From: Candidatus Poribacteria bacterium | Lineage (GTDB): Bacteria > Poribacteria > WGA-4E > GCA-2687025 | Assembly (NCBI GenBank): GCA_026004875.1 | Contig: BPJZ01000009.1 | Span: 1 to 64,000, forward strand | DNA length: 64,000 nt | Direction: 5' to 3' | Shown: positions 63,501-64,000 of the stretch, in pieces | Position numbering within the stretch: position 1 is the first letter of the stretch | Layout: each line of letters starts with the position of its first letter | Position numbers and translations under genes: made by a program | Notes under the pieces: generated by a model | What the model saw: only the letters and a program-made list of their open reading frames with translations | The model's database searches: none | Told to the model about the DNA's origin: nothing

Positions 63501-64000
63501 TTCCCAATGGAGACGCGGCCGGTGTTGATCCCAATGTGCAGACTCAGCGGTGGGACGCCGTACTCCCGCTGCACCTCTTCGCTGACCCGCTCGATCTCCT
63601 CCATCATCTCCATGGCGCACCAGATCGCCCGCTCCGGGTCGTCCTCGTGCATGATCGGCGCGCCGAAGATGGCCATGATCTCATCGCCGACCAGCTTGTC
63701 CACAACCCCTTCGTACTTGTAGACGATATCGCCCAGCCGCTTGTGGCAGCGGTTCATCACCTCAGCGATCACCTCCGGCCGATCGGCGTACCGGGCGCTG
63801 AGCGCTGTAAAGCCAGAAACGTCGGCATAAAGCAAGGTGACCATCTTCCGCTCGCCCTGAAGCCGGCTGGCGTTCTGGAGAATCTTCTCGCGAAGATACT
63901 CCGGGATGGACTCCTCCAACTGGCGGAGCCGCTCGGCGTCGTTCTGGCGGGTGACCTGAACCTGAGCCGCCTTCTCCCCTTTGGCGATCGGCGTGTAGAT
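60581..64000 (-). CDS. Class III adenylate/guanylate cyclase-AAA ATPase-TPR regulator (5' end outside window)
   Basis: At least 1139 residues are visible, and the frame stays open to the window edge, so the start lies beyond; a TTG at 63919 is only internal. The cyclase domain has L-L-Y-A-D-V-S-G-F-T-A-L and V-D-K-L-V-G-D-E-I-M-A-I-F-G-A-P with both metal-binding Asp residues, then H-I-G-I-N-T-G-R-V. An STAND-type ATPase follows: Walker A G-E-A-G-Y-G-K-S-R-L and Walker B V-L-A-L-D-D-L-H-W-L-D. A winged-helix-like part and about 12 TPR-like repeats from residue 650 to the end come next. It probably converts a bound signal to cyclic nucleotide. It has no visible membrane span. Confidence 0.92.
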   Translation of the reverse strand: MYTPIAKGEKAAQVQVTRQNDAERLRQLEESIPEYLREKILQNASRLQGERKMVTLLYADVSGFTALSARYADRPEVIAEVMNRCHKRLGDIVYKYEGVVDKLVGDEIMAIFGAPIMHEDDPERAIWCAMEMMEEIERVSEEVQREYGVPPLSLHIGINTGRVSIGNLIPGTTRMDYTVIGEPTELAEVLEDISKSGEIVVGQRTYRLTRALFEFEEMPPVKVGDREVPVYKVIGRKEQAESKRGLAELGDVPMIGRDTEFQQGLRQLERVQNGESPIVTIIGEAGYGKSRLKRELRKVAQERGMLWIEGACFPNTVNQGYSVFLRALEEYFELRDDDRPEDRFYKIARRLEEVYADDPEARTDVLPYLANLLSAQLDGALREKIAYLDPEQLQRRTFIALRNLLLRLAATQPVVLALDDLHWLDNTSNDLIYFLLDQIREDPVLFMNIYRPERRDLCWKIGETAAEKYAQRYESIQIHPLPIEYARQLLDRLLPMDPTPEVEALKARLLEKAAGNPFYLEEFIRVLLDEQMIERRGDRWVLTRPVDDFQVPDSLEQMLSARIDKLDDNSKDVLQSASVIGREFEHDLLAETVEESEDLDECIGYLMDLDFIHQINDDPLEYIFGHIITYEISYNAIVVGRRRELHRRVGTSLERRHQGDLDRFLEILAYHFAESSDRKKAVHYLAAAGSKARRMFNNLDAVKLYERGLAFVEQGAEADPSDVLEILDGLGDVYSVLGRYEDSIQMFERAISLNEDPLLDAVFYRKLGGVYTRRGDWSVADDKLDAALELLDRLDPSPMVEVERGRILDMKGYLAFTRAEFPRADELCRSALELVEPHQALDVMCSVFKNLGNINLRLGRSDQAMEFYHQGIELAERIGDKMLQSQLYNNLSIAHRLRGEMDEAVQCIQKSIELKEQMAFADGLITSYSAMAGLLRMRGEWDRAEAMLEKALQMARDLGSKPRIAEVELSLAAFYAYRKNYQQAVEHNLRALEICRQIGHRQREMQALLNLCDAYLSLGNDFLDEAETYGQQAAELAEQLGIAEGIVSAIKNLGVVAWRRGERQEALDRFRTALRWAEETRQVSAQPEIYRNLGDVYLELGQQGAAREHLSKAAELYRQQGATAVAEQIEARIPPADSA

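Noticed and set aside
1-64000. CRISPR arrays, insertion sequences, phage or integrase genes, attachment sites, rRNA genes
   Set aside because: I saw no direct-repeat arrays, transposase or recombinase motifs, or rRNA-like sequence in the window, and no intergenic stretch exceeds about 300 bases.

Overview
The window is GC-rich, densely coded bacterial DNA from a lineage I cannot place to species. Outer-membrane-type proteins (a PorV/UPF0164-like barrel and a second secreted beta-rich protein), an HldE-type heptose nucleotidyltransferase, peptidoglycan-salvage genes and lipoprotein or Sec signals point to a diderm. Phytanoyl-CoA-dioxygenase-like proteins, Gfo/Idh/MocA oxidoreductases, DUF6785-type membrane proteins, odd glycosidase-like secreted proteins and a K+-dependent membrane pyrophosphatase recall uncultured groups such as Armatimonadota/Fervidibacteria, Poribacteria or Latescibacterota. 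That placement is inference, not proof.

Layout. 1-11.2 kb: the end of an ECF sigma factor, single metabolic genes (Gfo/Idh, SDR, PhyH), an ABC ATPase plus sugar-binding protein operon behind a near-consensus promoter, then folC-hppA. 11.2-18.4 kb (minus strand): a signalling operon with three STAS proteins, an RsbW-like kinase, a receiver-PP2C phosphatase and a large sensor histidine kinase, ending in a catalytically degenerate AccD-like protein and a MalK-like ATPase. 18.5-25.3 kb (minus): a housekeeping run aroC-aroK-aroB-aroQ-efp-accB-accC, then a lipoprotein and a tandem PurS protein. 25.3-39.1 kb: mostly secreted or membrane accessory genes, including a repeat beta-propeller, two glycosidase-like barrels, an NHL-type propeller, a beta/gamma-crystallin protein, DUF6785, Gfo/Idh, a gluzincin and an M23 peptidase. 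39.2-48.5 kb: PhyH, addB-addA, TerC, a small unknown protein and bL33. 48.5-57.7 kb: moaB, a second DUF6785, a PorV-like barrel, a thioredoxin-fold selenoprotein, the heptose adenylyltransferase, a serine hydrolase, and namZ-anmK for muropeptide salvage. 57.7-64 kb: a duplicated YtoQ-like protein, a nitrilase, a lipase and a cyclase-ATPase-TPR regulator that runs off the edge.

The strongest discovery is the gene at 52106-53287. An in-frame TGA falls exactly where the resolving thiol of a TlpA/ResA-like fold belongs (W-A-S-W-U-G-C-R). It is followed, 20 nt later, by the apical loop of a perfect 6-bp hairpin that fits the bacterial SECIS rule. The reading frame continues without another stop for 230 codons.

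A second window-wide pattern is that about 24 single-base insertions, nearly all in short homopolymers, interrupt otherwise intact genes between 22 and 57 kb. Removing one base at each site restores every family motif, and each gene length then becomes divisible by three. I read these as sequence errors rather than gene decay, and I annotate the affected genes as whole CDS spans.
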